The notes: generated from the letters alone by a model not told the origin. Numbered from the stretch's first letter, positions 1-6,756 are shown. The stretch is DNA of 7,730 nt from QZKY01 sp964488675 (GCA_964488675.1 CAZAWA010000092.1:1-7730); one strand, 5' to 3'. Numbers and translations: made by a program.

Positions 1-57
1 TGGTGGACTCCTTTTTCCATAAGAATCAAGTGTCCACGAAAAGGTGTCAACTCCACA
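1..57 (-). mobile_element. Probable outer end of an insertion sequence (partial)
   Basis: Read on the minus strand, this edge carries TTGACA (plus 44-49), then 17 bases, then GATTCT as a possible -10. A purine-rich AAAAAGGAG ribosome-site-like run follows, 7 bases before the window edge, where a start codon would be expected. The related half-sites GTGTCCAC and GTGTCAAC lie head to tail. A compact promoter, SD and start just inside a terminus is what many IS3-type elements show. The family is inferred from general resemblance; the transposase and the other end lie outside the window, so the exact boundary (about 55-59) is uncertain. Confidence 0.4.
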
Positions 58-59
58 CA

Positions 60-290
60 TCACTTTCCAAGAGGATCAGGCAGATGCTTCAGTGCATTTT
101 GGTCTAACTCATACGCCAAGGCCAGCATATGGCCGAGTTCACCGGCGGGAAATCCTTTAAGCGCGAACCATCCATGAACATGATTGCATGATTCATTTTT
201 GTTGTCGATGCGCAACTTGACCTCTGTTCTTTCTTTTGATGTGGCGACAATACAGTCGCGTATAATCAGCGCTGTCTTAATCCGTTTCAT
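60..290 (-). CDS. Small hypothetical ORF abutting the IS-like end, possibly a gene remnant
   Basis: This leftward 76-codon ORF has a coding-like C-terminal half (contains HVHGWFALKGFPAGELGHML, then an ALAYELDQNALKHLPD-type helix). I do not recognise the family. The ATG at 290 has no Shine-Dalgarno and the ORF covers the ispB promoter and 5' leader. A shorter version from a TTG near 214 is preceded by AGAGG at a spacing of 5 and would give about 51 residues. The stop lies only a few bases from the presumed IS terminus, so the original C-terminus may have been removed by the insertion. It could equally be a chance frame, since the open frame continues antisense into ispB as far as 506. Confidence 0.3.
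   Translation of the reverse strand: MKRIKTALIIRDCIVATSKERTEVKLRIDNKNESCNHVHGWFALKGFPAGELGHMLALAYELDQNALKHLPDPLGK
236..266 (+). promoter_or_regulatory. Candidate sigma70 promoter of ispB
   Basis: A perfect TATAAT at 261-266 is preceded at 19 bases by TTGATG (236-241). Transcription would begin near 273 and leave a leader of about 30 bases before the TTG start at 304. The -10 is convincing; the -35 assignment is weaker because of the long spacer. Confidence 0.55.
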
Positions 291-303
291 TTGCAGGATT
301 ATT

Positions 304-1290
304 TTGTCTGTAAAACCCGACCCCCTCCACAATCCCCCGCTCCCTGAGATCGCCACCGATCTGGAGGCAGTGAACCGTATCATTCGCAAGGAATTGCATT
401 CCGATGTGGCGCTAGTAAACCAAATCGGCGAATACTTGGTTAACGCAGGTGGCAAGCGCATCAGACCCTCGCTGGTTATTTTGTTTGCGAAGGCTTTCGG
501 GTACAAAGGTAGCCATCACCTTACCCTGGCGGCAGTCGTCGAGTTCATCCATACTGCAACGCTGCTGCATGACGATGTGGTTGACGAGTCAGCCCTCCGG
601 CGGGGGCAACCAACCGCCAATGCACTGTTCGGCAATGCCGCCTCTGTACTGGTCGGTGACTTCATCTATACCCGCGCTTTCCAGATGATGGTGTCAGTCA
701 ATGATATGCGCATCATGGAAATTCTGGCCGACGCAACCAATGTCATCGCCGAAGGCGAGGTGTTGCAACTGATGAGTATGCGCGACCCGAATGTTACCCA
801 GGCCCGCTACTTCCAAGTCATACACTCAAAGACTGCAAAGCTGTTCGAGGCAGCAGCCATGCTGGGTGCAATGATAGCCAGCGCTCCTGATTCAGCCGTT
901 ACATCTGCCTCTGAATACGGACGCTCACTGGGCATGGCTTTCCAGTTGATTGATGACCTGCTGGACTATAGCGGAAACTCGGACGATATCGGCAAAAACC
1001 TCGGCGACGACCTTCGGGAAGGAAAGATAACGCTTCCCCTGATCCGTCTGATGCAAATTGGCACGGACGAACAGCGCCGCCTGGCACGCGACTGCATCGA
1101 ACGCGGCGACGGCAGCAGATTTGGTGATGTTCTGACGGCTCTCACCATCTCGGGCGCACTGGACTATACAAAGGGTATGGCTAAGCAGGCCGCCCTCGCT
1201 GCATCAAGCGCCATCGCGACGCTTCCGGATAGCCAAGCGAAAATTAGTCTGCTAAAATTAGCGGCTTTCGCAGTGGGTCGAAATCACTGA
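304..1290 (+). CDS. ispB: Octaprenyl-diphosphate synthase (trans-polyprenyl synthase)
   Basis: This cytosolic enzyme adds isopentenyl diphosphate units to farnesyl diphosphate to build the C40 chain used for the ubiquinone side chain. From the TTG at 304 the protein has 328 residues, close to the 323 of E. coli IspB. GGKRIRP at 49-55 binds IPP. The first aspartate-rich motif is DDVVD at 90-94 followed by RRG, and the second is DDLLD at 217-221. FIHTATLLHDD and GNAASVLVGDFIYTRAFQMM match E. coli IspB closely from memory. I chose TTG because AGGA (295-298) lies 5 bases upstream and the homologous N-terminus begins here; the open frame reaches back to 184, but that extension runs through the promoter. 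Only 11 bases separate it from tRNA-Pro, so the two may be co-transcribed. The usual divergent rplU-rpmA neighbours are not seen. Confidence 0.95.
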   Translation: MSVKPDPLHNPPLPEIATDLEAVNRIIRKELHSDVALVNQIGEYLVNAGGKRIRPSLVILFAKAFGYKGSHHLTLAAVVEFIHTATLLHDDVVDESALRRGQPTANALFGNAASVLVGDFIYTRAFQMMVSVNDMRIMEILADATNVIAEGEVLQLMSMRDPNVTQARYFQVIHSKTAKLFEAAAMLGAMIASAPDSAVTSASEYGRSLGMAFQLIDDLLDYSGNSDDIGKNLGDDLREGKITLPLIRLMQIGTDEQRRLARDCIERGDGSRFGDVLTALTISGALDYTKGMAKQAALAASSAIATLPDSQAKISLLKLAAFAVGRNH

Positions 1291-1301
1291 CCTGCTCAAT
1301 T

Positions 1302-1661
<360 letters not shown>

Positions 1662-1961
1662 ATGGCTCGCAAGCAAGATGGTCGCTGGGAACTAATCGGG
1701 ATTGACACCGTCAGCAGCACATTTACCGTGCAGGACGCGCTGTTCAAGAAGCCGAGAAACTTTCATGTTCCCATGCTTACAAATGTGGTTGTGGCAGACG
1801 GCTTTGCCTATGCCTTAACTTCGACAAGAAAGATCATGCAGATCCACCTGCAAACCGCAAAGCGCACCTTTGTCAGTGTTGACATGAATGGCAACAAAAT
1901 CGTGTTTGCGCATGACACCCCGCACATCAATTTTCAGATACTGACCAAAAGCTCTGCTTAA
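1662..1961 (+). CDS. Hypothetical protein, 99 residues
   Basis: I do not recognise this protein. It has no signal peptide, no long hydrophobic segment and no cysteine. It is basic at the N-terminus (MARKQDGRW) and predicted to be mostly beta, with alternating hydrophobic stretches such as NVVVADGFAYAL and KRTFVSVDMNGNKIVFAH. The ATG at 1662 is preceded by a partial SD (TTTAGG, spacing 6), and a stop in the same frame at 1617-1619 limits any extension. The amino-acid composition looks like real protein rather than antisense noise, but the gene stands alone in a gene-poor stretch with no clear promoter or terminator. It may be an accessory gene or the surviving part of a larger one. Confidence 0.4.
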   Translation: MARKQDGRWELIGIDTVSSTFTVQDALFKKPRNFHVPMLTNVVVADGFAYALTSTRKIMQIHLQTAKRTFVSVDMNGNKIVFAHDTPHINFQILTKSSA

Positions 1962-2456
1962 ACTTTGTTTTCCCGTCTGCCAGACCGATTCCCGCAAGCG
2001 ACTCCGAATGCTTTATATGCGCTGAATCCCACTGGGCCACTCAGCCCCTCCGAGTTTTCCGGCTCCCTTGCGTTTTATTTGCCCGGAGCGCTCGCTCCAG
2101 CCGCACAGGTTTTTTGAAGACAACCTGATTCAAGAAGATATACAATCATGAAGTCGCACTAGAATTCGAGCTCCAAAACTGTAGCCCGCGCACTATGGCC
2201 GAATGAAATGAACAAGAAGACAGCCAAGGCGATAATCTATGGCCTACCACCCAGCCAGCGATATCGCGGATCTGTATCTGCACCGGATTAGCGTGACCAG
2301 CATCGAGATGGCGGATTCGACCCCTTGCTTAACGCGGGCCAATCGCGCAGCATCCTCCACCTTTGCCTTTTCCATGCGGGTGCACCATGGCATTGGGGCG
2401 GAATGATGCTATCCGAACCGACAACAGTTAGTATACGAATAGAGGAGTTGGAGTAG
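1962..2456. other. Gene-poor stretch with coding-like scraps on both strands
   Basis: No gene here can be supported firmly. A rightward 55-codon frame (2239-2406, beginning MAYHPASDIADLY) and a leftward 43-codon frame (2375-2244, beginning MEKAKVEDAARLARV) overlap almost fully. Each has plausible composition, and the leftward one looks like an amphipathic helix. At most one can be real, and both may be relics. A 6-bp hairpin CAGGTT...AACCTG lies near 2104-2125, and GGGC-CACTCA-GCCC lies near 2035-2048; neither has a terminator tail. The segment also contains the short EcoRI-SacI-like string GAATTCGAGCTC (2162-2173). Confidence 0.4.
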
Positions 2457-2828
2457 ATGGGATATCTGGATGTACCAAACATACCGAACATCGGCCCGGT
2501 GACGGAAATTGAAGTAAAACCCCGTGTTTTTGTAAGGAAATTGGGGGGTGATTACCTGGAAATTGCTGATATCCAGTCTTTTGAGAGGCGTGATGACGAG
2601 GGTGCCAGCGGCATTATTTCATTTGTCATGGCGGGCAAGCAGGATGCGGCCTTGAGTGACCTGCTGCTTAAAGGCAGCGACAAGTTCGTCGATGTCAAAA
2701 TGGAGTTTTTAATCGGCATGCTTATGGTCACGACATTTTCTGGCTTTGTCGAGGAATTTTCCGGCAACTCCGTCAGCTTTTCCCTGTCAACGCCAATATC
2801 AACTGATGTTCTGGATATTGCGCAATAG
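2457..2828 (+). CDS. Hypothetical protein, 123 residues, beta-rich
   Basis: I do not recognise the family. The start is well supported: AGAGGAG (2441-2447) lies 9 bases before the ATG. The protein has no cysteine or tryptophan, no signal peptide and an acidic bias. It starts with a proline-rich segment (LDVPNIPNIGPV), then a probable beta-sheet domain from about residue 18. Around residues 70-90 the segment KFVDVKMEFLIGMLMVTTFS is hydrophobic but interrupted by charges, so it reads as adjacent strands rather than a membrane helix. The end, NSVSFSLSTPISTDVL, is again strand-like. It is a single-gene unit, closed by a strong terminator 18 bases after the stop. Its position between a degraded stretch and the hydrolase pair gives no functional hint. 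Confidence 0.75.
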   Translation: MGYLDVPNIPNIGPVTEIEVKPRVFVRKLGGDYLEIADIQSFERRDDEGASGIISFVMAGKQDAALSDLLLKGSDKFVDVKMEFLIGMLMVTTFSGFVEEFSGNSVSFSLSTPISTDVLDIAQ

Positions 2829-2846
2829 CAGACAATTCTCACGGAG

Positions 2847-2867
2847 CCCCGCCGCTGGCGGGGTTTT
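2847..2867 (+). terminator. Rho-independent terminator of the 2457-2828 gene
   Basis: A perfect 7-bp GC-only stem CCCCGCC (2847-2853) / GGCGGGG (2857-2863) with a 3-base loop is followed directly by TTTT. It begins 18 bases after the stop codon and separates this gene from the hydrolase downstream. Confidence 0.85.
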
Positions 2868-2897
2868 CATTTGGAAGACCGGCTTGCGCAGTTTTGC

Positions 2898-2906
2898 TGC
2901 TATATT
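2898..2906 (+). promoter_or_regulatory. Candidate extended -10 promoter of the first hydrolase
   Basis: TGC followed by TATATT (2901-2906) fits an extended -10 element. No good -35 lies at the usual distance. Transcription would start near 2913, about 23 bases before the ATG at 2936. The second hydrolase has a similar TGC-TACAAT upstream. CATATATATG (2929-2938) is a perfect palindrome overlapping the start codon. Confidence 0.35.
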
Positions 2907-2935
2907 TTTCGCGTTGACCGCTAACTCACATATAT

Positions 2936-3709
2936 ATGTATAGCACTTTCTATTTTCCCGACAGGATCAAATATGACTCGCCAGACCGCGCCGGACTCGC
3001 GTTCGATTCGGTATCCTTTGTAAGTTCTGACGGCACAATACTTTCCGGCTGGTTCATTCCGGCGCTGTATGTGGCCAGCCCGCTAGAAGCAAATGGCACG
3101 GTGGTTCACATGCACGGCAATGCGCAGAACATGACGGCGCAATGGCAGTTCGTTCAATGGGTGCCGGAGCGCGGCTATAACCTGTTCGTGTTCGATTATC
3201 GCGGCTACGGCCAGTCGCACGGCAACCCGGAACCCAAAGGCGTGTTCGAGGATGCCATCGCCGCACTCGATTATGCCCGTTCGCGTGCCGACATCGACAC
3301 AAGCAAACTTTTCGTGTTCGGCCAGAGCCTGGGCGGCATGATCGCAATCGCGTCCGTCGGCGCAAGCCCGAAAGGTGTGCGCGCTGTACTGGCCGAGGCA
3401 CCATTCCATTCTTATACTGCACTGGCGGACGACAGGGCGCCAGGTGAGGGGCCGATTGTGGATGAAGCCTGGAGCGCAACGACACATATCGCAAAGCTGG
3501 CGCCGATCCCGTTACTGATGATTCACGGCAGTGCTGACAAGATCGTACCGCATTCCCACTCGGAAATGCTGCTGGCTGAAGCGCGCGAACCAAAACACTT
3601 GGTGAGCGTTGAGGGCGGCGAGCATCTGGATGTCATGACCGAGCGTCACGGGGAAAAATACCAGAACATGATGATCGATTTTTTTGTGCATGCACTGCAG
3701 AAAATCTGA
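2936..3709 (+). CDS. Alpha/beta hydrolase (YfhR/ABHD13-like serine hydrolase), catalytically complete
   Basis: This is a 257-residue alpha/beta-hydrolase of the YfhR/BEM46/ABHD13-like type; the substrate is unknown, probably an ester or thioester. The motifs run in order: FYFPDR near the N-terminus; DGTILSGWFIPA (32-43); oxyanion-side HMHGNA (58-63); FDYRGYGQSHG (86-96); nucleophile elbow GQSLGG (129-134, Ser131); acid Asp201 in HGSADKIVP; and His230 in GGEHLD. The full Ser-Asp-His triad is therefore present. Most relatives carry an N-terminal membrane anchor before the YFPDR motif; here an in-frame stop at 2915-2917 leaves no room for one, so the protein should be cytosolic. The ATG at 2936 has no Shine-Dalgarno. 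A paralogue about half identical follows 157 bases downstream. Confidence 0.9.
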   Translation: MYSTFYFPDRIKYDSPDRAGLAFDSVSFVSSDGTILSGWFIPALYVASPLEANGTVVHMHGNAQNMTAQWQFVQWVPERGYNLFVFDYRGYGQSHGNPEPKGVFEDAIAALDYARSRADIDTSKLFVFGQSLGGMIAIASVGASPKGVRAVLAEAPFHSYTALADDRAPGEGPIVDEAWSATTHIAKLAPIPLLMIHGSADKIVPHSHSEMLLAEAREPKHLVSVEGGEHLDVMTERHGEKYQNMMIDFFVHALQKI

Positions 3710-3744
3710 GCATGCCGTATCATGCGAAACATGCGCCCTTACCA

Positions 3745-3775
3745 TTGCCAATGCCATGTTTTGCAATGCTACAAT
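3745..3775 (+). promoter_or_regulatory. Candidate promoter of the second hydrolase
   Basis: TTGCCA (3745-3750) and TACAAT (3770-3775) are separated by 19 bases, and the -10 carries an upstream TG (3767-3768), which makes it an extended -10. Transcription would start near 3782. This suggests that the second hydrolase can be expressed independently of the first. Confidence 0.45.
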
Positions 3776-3866
3776 CCTCAGGTTATTCCATGATGGCATG
3801 CGTATGCCTTATAAGCCGCAGGACGATTTGATCTGCCGTTTTTCACCTTTTTCCCTTATCGACATT

Positions 3867-4640
3867 ATGTACAAACGCATCTTTTACCCAGACAACATAA
3901 CCGCCACCACGCCGGAACTGTTTGGTCTCGATTATGAACGCGTCTACTTCTACAGCGAGGATGGCACGCGCTTGAGCGGCTGGTTTATTCCCGCCGCAAC
4001 GGTTGCAAATCCCAAAGACGCCAAAGGCACTGTGATCCATATGCACAACTACGCCGGCAACATATCATCGAACTGGCACTTTGCCGGCTGGCTGCCCGAT
4101 CATGGCTACAATGTTTTTGCCTTTGACTATCGCGGCTTTGGCAAATCCCTGGGCACAGCCGAACCCAAAGGCGTCCTGGAAGACGCGGTTGCCGCCATCA
4201 GCTATCTTCGTTCGCGCACCGATATTGACACCGGCAAGATTTTTATCTTCGGGCAGGGCCTCGGTGGAACCTTGGCCATTGCCGCAGCGGTCATCAACCC
4301 GGAAGGTGTACGCGCAGTTGCCGTTGATTCTGCTTTTTATTCCTACTCCTCAGTGGTTGACGACAGACGCCCCGGCGAGGGATACGGATATGAGAAAGAC
4401 GACATTTACAGTGCCGGCCATTATGTATCGAAACTATCTATTCCGCTTTTGCTCATCCACGGACAACGCGATGACATTACTTTGTGCTCCCACTCCGAAC
4501 AACTGCATGCGGAGGCAAAAGGACCCAAGGAGCTGATATTAATTGCCCACGGACGGCATCTGGCTGCCATGACGGAGCATTATGGCGACTGGTATCAGAA
4601 GCGGATCCTGGAGCTGTTTGAGAATGCCCTGAAGAAGTAA
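3867..4640 (+). CDS. Alpha/beta-hydrolase paralogue lacking the nucleophile serine (probable pseudoenzyme)
   Basis: This protein is about half identical to the preceding hydrolase along its whole length, and also has 257 residues if translation begins at the ATG at 3867 (MYKRIFYPD, matching MYSTFYFPD). The fold motifs are kept: DGTRLSGWFIPA, FDYRGFGKS, EPKGVLEDAVAA and IPLLLIHG. However, the nucleophile elbow reads GQGLGG, with Gly131 (codon GGC, 4257-4259) where the paralogue has Ser131 (AGC). The oxyanion-side HMHGNA is also changed to HMHNYA. The acid (Asp202) and histidine (His231) remain. The gene is otherwise intact, without frameshift, so loss of classical hydrolase activity with a retained structural or binding role is inferred. 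The open frame extends back to 3684, and an ATG at 3798 is an alternative start; neither start has a good SD. Confidence 0.88.
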   Translation: MYKRIFYPDNITATTPELFGLDYERVYFYSEDGTRLSGWFIPAATVANPKDAKGTVIHMHNYAGNISSNWHFAGWLPDHGYNVFAFDYRGFGKSLGTAEPKGVLEDAVAAISYLRSRTDIDTGKIFIFGQGLGGTLAIAAAVINPEGVRAVAVDSAFYSYSSVVDDRRPGEGYGYEKDDIYSAGHYVSKLSIPLLLIHGQRDDITLCSHSEQLHAEAKGPKELILIAHGRHLAAMTEHYGDWYQKRILELFENALKK

Positions 4641-4658
4641 GCCGCTTTAGGGATGCAC

Positions 4659-4691
4659 AAAAAAACCGGAACGCAATGTTCCGGTTTTTTT
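4659..4691. terminator. Bidirectional terminator after the second hydrolase
   Basis: A perfect 14-bp inverted repeat, seven A's then CCGGAAC (4659-4672) and GTTCCGG then seven T's (4678-4691), encloses the 5-base loop GCAAT. The GC core with a T-tail on both strands is a classic intrinsic terminator. It lies 18 bases after the hydrolase stop. Confidence 0.92.
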
Positions 4692-4708
4692 ATGCGCAGT
4701 ATCGGCAA

Positions 4709-4849
4709 ACAGGCTGTTGAAAAATGTCACGAGGATGGTCAGATGCAAGACGCACGGCGCATAGCGACCGAGACATATCTAGCAGATAGGCGAGGAAGCG
4801 AGCGCCAGGCAACGCTGCAGGTCACCACAGTAGTTTTTCAGCTGCCTGT
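4709..4849. repeat. MITE-like repeat element with terminal inverted repeats
   Basis: The ends ACAGGCTGTTGAAAAA (4709-4724) and TTTTTCAGCTGCCTGT (4834-4849) are inverted repeats matching at 14 of 16 positions, and enclose a 141-bp unit. The interior includes GATGCAAGACGCACGG-like and AGGCGAGGAAGCGAGCG-like text. This layout resembles a dispersed non-coding repeat that I know from many proteobacterial genomes (CTGTTGAAAAA...TTTTTCAGC ends with ATGCAAGGCGC inside). It sits exactly between two convergent terminators. A frame at 4653-4904 crosses the terminator and both repeat ends and is not a real gene. The identification with a known family is from memory; copies elsewhere in the genome are not visible here. 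Confidence 0.7.
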
Positions 4850-4889
4850 AAAAAAGAAAATGCCCCTTGAACTGATGTCCAAGGGGCAT
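4850..4889 (-). terminator. Rho-independent terminator of the oxc-like gene
   Basis: A perfect 10-bp stem ATGCCCCTTG (4860-4869) / CAAGGGGCAT (4880-4889) has a 10-base loop. On the minus strand it is followed by a T-rich tail (complement of the A-run at 4850-4859). It lies 57 bases beyond the stop of the leftward gene. Confidence 0.88.
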
Positions 4890-4946
4890 AACCGGCAAAG
4901 TTGAAGCTCTCTGGTCAGACCATATCAGCTCCTTTTGCGCTACTGC

Positions 4947-6656
4947 TTAGGCCTTTTTCTTTCTTTCGATGTTCAGGCCGGAGATGCGTCCAGACTCAAC
5001 ACCTGCATCCGGATCAAGAACAATGTTGATCACGGTCGGCTTGCGGGACTTGATGGAGGCTTCCAGAGCAGCAGCCAGTTCTTCCGGTGTGGTGGCTTGG
5101 ACACCAACGCCGCCAAAGGCGGTAGCCATCATGTCATAGCGAGCGCCAGGTACGAAGGCGGTCGGAGACGGATCGTCGTAACCGCCAGCGTTCGGCTCAT
5201 TGCCCTTGTAGATACCGCCGTTATTCATGATGCAGACGGTGATCGGCAGGTTGTAACGGCACATGGTTTCAACTTCCATGCCGCTGAAGCCGAACGCGCT
5301 ATCTCCTTCAATCGCAACGACCGGATCGCCGGAAACAACTGCTGCGGCAATTGCAGCACCCATGCCGATACCCATGATGCCCCAGGTACCAGAGTCGACT
5401 CGCTTGCGCGGCAGATACTGGTCGATGATCATGCGGCCGTTGTCCAGCGCGTTCGCGCCTTCGTTGACGACCGTGACATTCGGATAGTTCGCCAGAACAT
5501 CACGAACTGCGCCCAGCGAGTTGCGATAGTTCATCATGCCAGGCGCAGTTTGGGCTTTCAGGGTCGGCGCCAGTTTGTCCTTGCTGCCATTGACACGATC
5601 AGCGATGCCAGCCATCCAGGCGGCATCCGCTTTGGGCATGCCTTTCAGTTCGGCGCGCAGTTGAGCGACGACGGAGGCAATATCACCAATCACCGGTGCA
5701 GCGATCGGCACATTGCTGTCCATTTCATTCGCCTGGATATCGACCTGAATGAATTTCTTCACCTGGTTGCCCCAGGTCGGACCAGAACCATTGCCGAGCA
5801 GCCAGTTCAGGCGAGCACCAATAATCAGACAGACATCGCATTCCGGAAGCACATAGGAGCGCGCCGGGCCGGCATTTTGCGGATGGAGGTCAGACAACAG
5901 ACCTTTGGCCATGGACATCGGCAGGAACGGAATGCCGGTGTCTTCTACCAGTGCCTTGATGTCAGCGTCACACTGAGCGTAAGCTGCGCCCTTGCCCAGC
6001 AGGATCAGCGGCTTCTTCGCACCTTTGATCAGGTCAGCAGCGCGCTTGATGGAGGCCGGATCTGCAGGTTGCTTCGGCGTGGGATCAACCGGCGTGAACA
6101 GCAGTTTTTCTGCTTCGGCCAGCGGCATGGTGCCGGTGAGCATTTCATGCGACAGATCGAGATAGACACCGCCCGGACGGCCGGATACGGCGGTACGGTA
6201 TGCGCGAGCGATAGCAATCGGAATGTCGCGAATATTGTTGATACGGAAAGCTGCCTTGCAATGCTGACGCGCAGCCCACAGCTGATCCATTTCCTCGAAG
6301 GCACCCTGCTGCAAGTCAGTGTTGCGGCGGCCAGCGGCACCACTCATCACAATCATCGGCCAGCCGTTAGTGGTGGCATTGGCAGCACCTGCCAGGGCGT
6401 TCAAGCAGCCCGGTGCAGGCGTGGTCAGGACAATACCCGGCACACCAGTCAGATAACCAGCCACACCTGCGGCCATAGCGGCATTCGTCTCATGACGGAA
6501 ACCAAACCATTTTCCACCTTCAGCCTGCCACGAACGGATGAGCGCCGTGACGGGGATACCCGGAATACCATATATGTTCTTGATGCCATTATTCTTGAGG
6601 CTCTCAATTAACATATAAAATGCATCAACCAATTCTACTTCTTTCTCAGTACTCAT
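4947..6656 (-). CDS. oxc: Oxalyl-CoA decarboxylase-like, thiamine-diphosphate dependent enzyme
   Basis: OXC cleaves oxalyl-CoA to formyl-CoA and CO2, a cytosolic step of oxalate catabolism; related family members include 2-hydroxyacyl-CoA lyases. The protein has 569 residues against 568 for O. formigenes OXC and aligns along its whole length: PYR domain with Glu56 (RHE, activates ThDP); central Rossmann domain with LLGKGAAYAQCD and QVDIQANEMDSN; PP domain with GDSAFGFSGME (Asp452) and NNGGIYKGNE (Asn479, Tyr483); C-terminal DPDAGVESGR with the Ser and Arg (555, 557) that correspond to OXC Ser553/Arg555. Odd points in the PYR domain: GAFEE replaces GDYEE (Phe120 for Tyr120), YGIPGIP replaces YGVVGIP, and RHETNAAM replaces RHEQHAGY. 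The enzyme class is secure, but exact substrate use is less so. AGAGGA lies 7 bases before the ATG. No frc gene is adjacent. Confidence 0.88.
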   Translation of the reverse strand: MSTEKEVELVDAFYMLIESLKNNGIKNIYGIPGIPVTALIRSWQAEGGKWFGFRHETNAAMAAGVAGYLTGVPGIVLTTPAPGCLNALAGAANATTNGWPMIVMSGAAGRRNTDLQQGAFEEMDQLWAARQHCKAAFRINNIRDIPIAIARAYRTAVSGRPGGVYLDLSHEMLTGTMPLAEAEKLLFTPVDPTPKQPADPASIKRAADLIKGAKKPLILLGKGAAYAQCDADIKALVEDTGIPFLPMSMAKGLLSDLHPQNAGPARSYVLPECDVCLIIGARLNWLLGNGSGPTWGNQVKKFIQVDIQANEMDSNVPIAAPVIGDIASVVAQLRAELKGMPKADAAWMAGIADRVNGSKDKLAPTLKAQTAPGMMNYRNSLGAVRDVLANYPNVTVVNEGANALDNGRMIIDQYLPRKRVDSGTWGIMGIGMGAAIAAAVVSGDPVVAIEGDSAFGFSGMEVETMCRYNLPITVCIMNNGGIYKGNEPNAGGYDDPSPTAFVPGARYDMMATAFGGVGVQATTPEELAAALEASIKSRKPTVINIVLDPDAGVESGRISGLNIERKKKA

Positions 6657-6727
6657 AAGAGGGTCCTCTTCTTCAGTTAGTGATAAAACACAGTTTCAAT
6701 TATTGACGAAACGCAGAGTGCTTTGTA

Positions 6728-6733
6728 AGTATG
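6728..6733 (-). promoter_or_regulatory. Candidate -10 element of the oxc-like gene
   Basis: On the minus strand the hexamer reads CATACT, matching TATAAT at four positions. It would start transcription near 6721-6722, giving a leader of about 65 bases. There is no good -35, as expected for an activator-dependent promoter, and the palindrome at 6757-6770 would be centred close to -41.5. Confidence 0.3.
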
Positions 6734-6756
6734 CCGCGAACCAGTGCCAATTCTCG

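Noticed and set aside
2162..2173. GAATTCGAGCTC, identical to the start of a common cloning-vector polylinker
   Set aside because: The match ends after 12 bases (no KpnI/SmaI sites follow) and the flanks look natural, so chance is more likely than vector contamination.
3054..3593. 179- and 134-codon leftward frames inside the first hydrolase
   Set aside because: Antisense shadows with Arg/Pro/Cys-rich composition; the plus-strand hydrolase is clear.
4081..4536. 151-codon rightward frame inside the second hydrolase
   Set aside because: Frame-shifted shadow of a continuous, homologous coding frame; Pro/Thr-rich without motifs.
4653..4904. 83-codon rightward frame
   Set aside because: It starts inside the hydrolase terminator, runs through the whole inverted-repeat element and ends in the oxc terminator; no SD and no recognisable product.
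4935..6611. 558-codon rightward open frame overlapping oxc
   Set aside because: It is the antisense shadow of the well-supported oxc-like gene. Its product is rich in His, Arg and Gln in the manner of antisense frames and shows no family resemblance.
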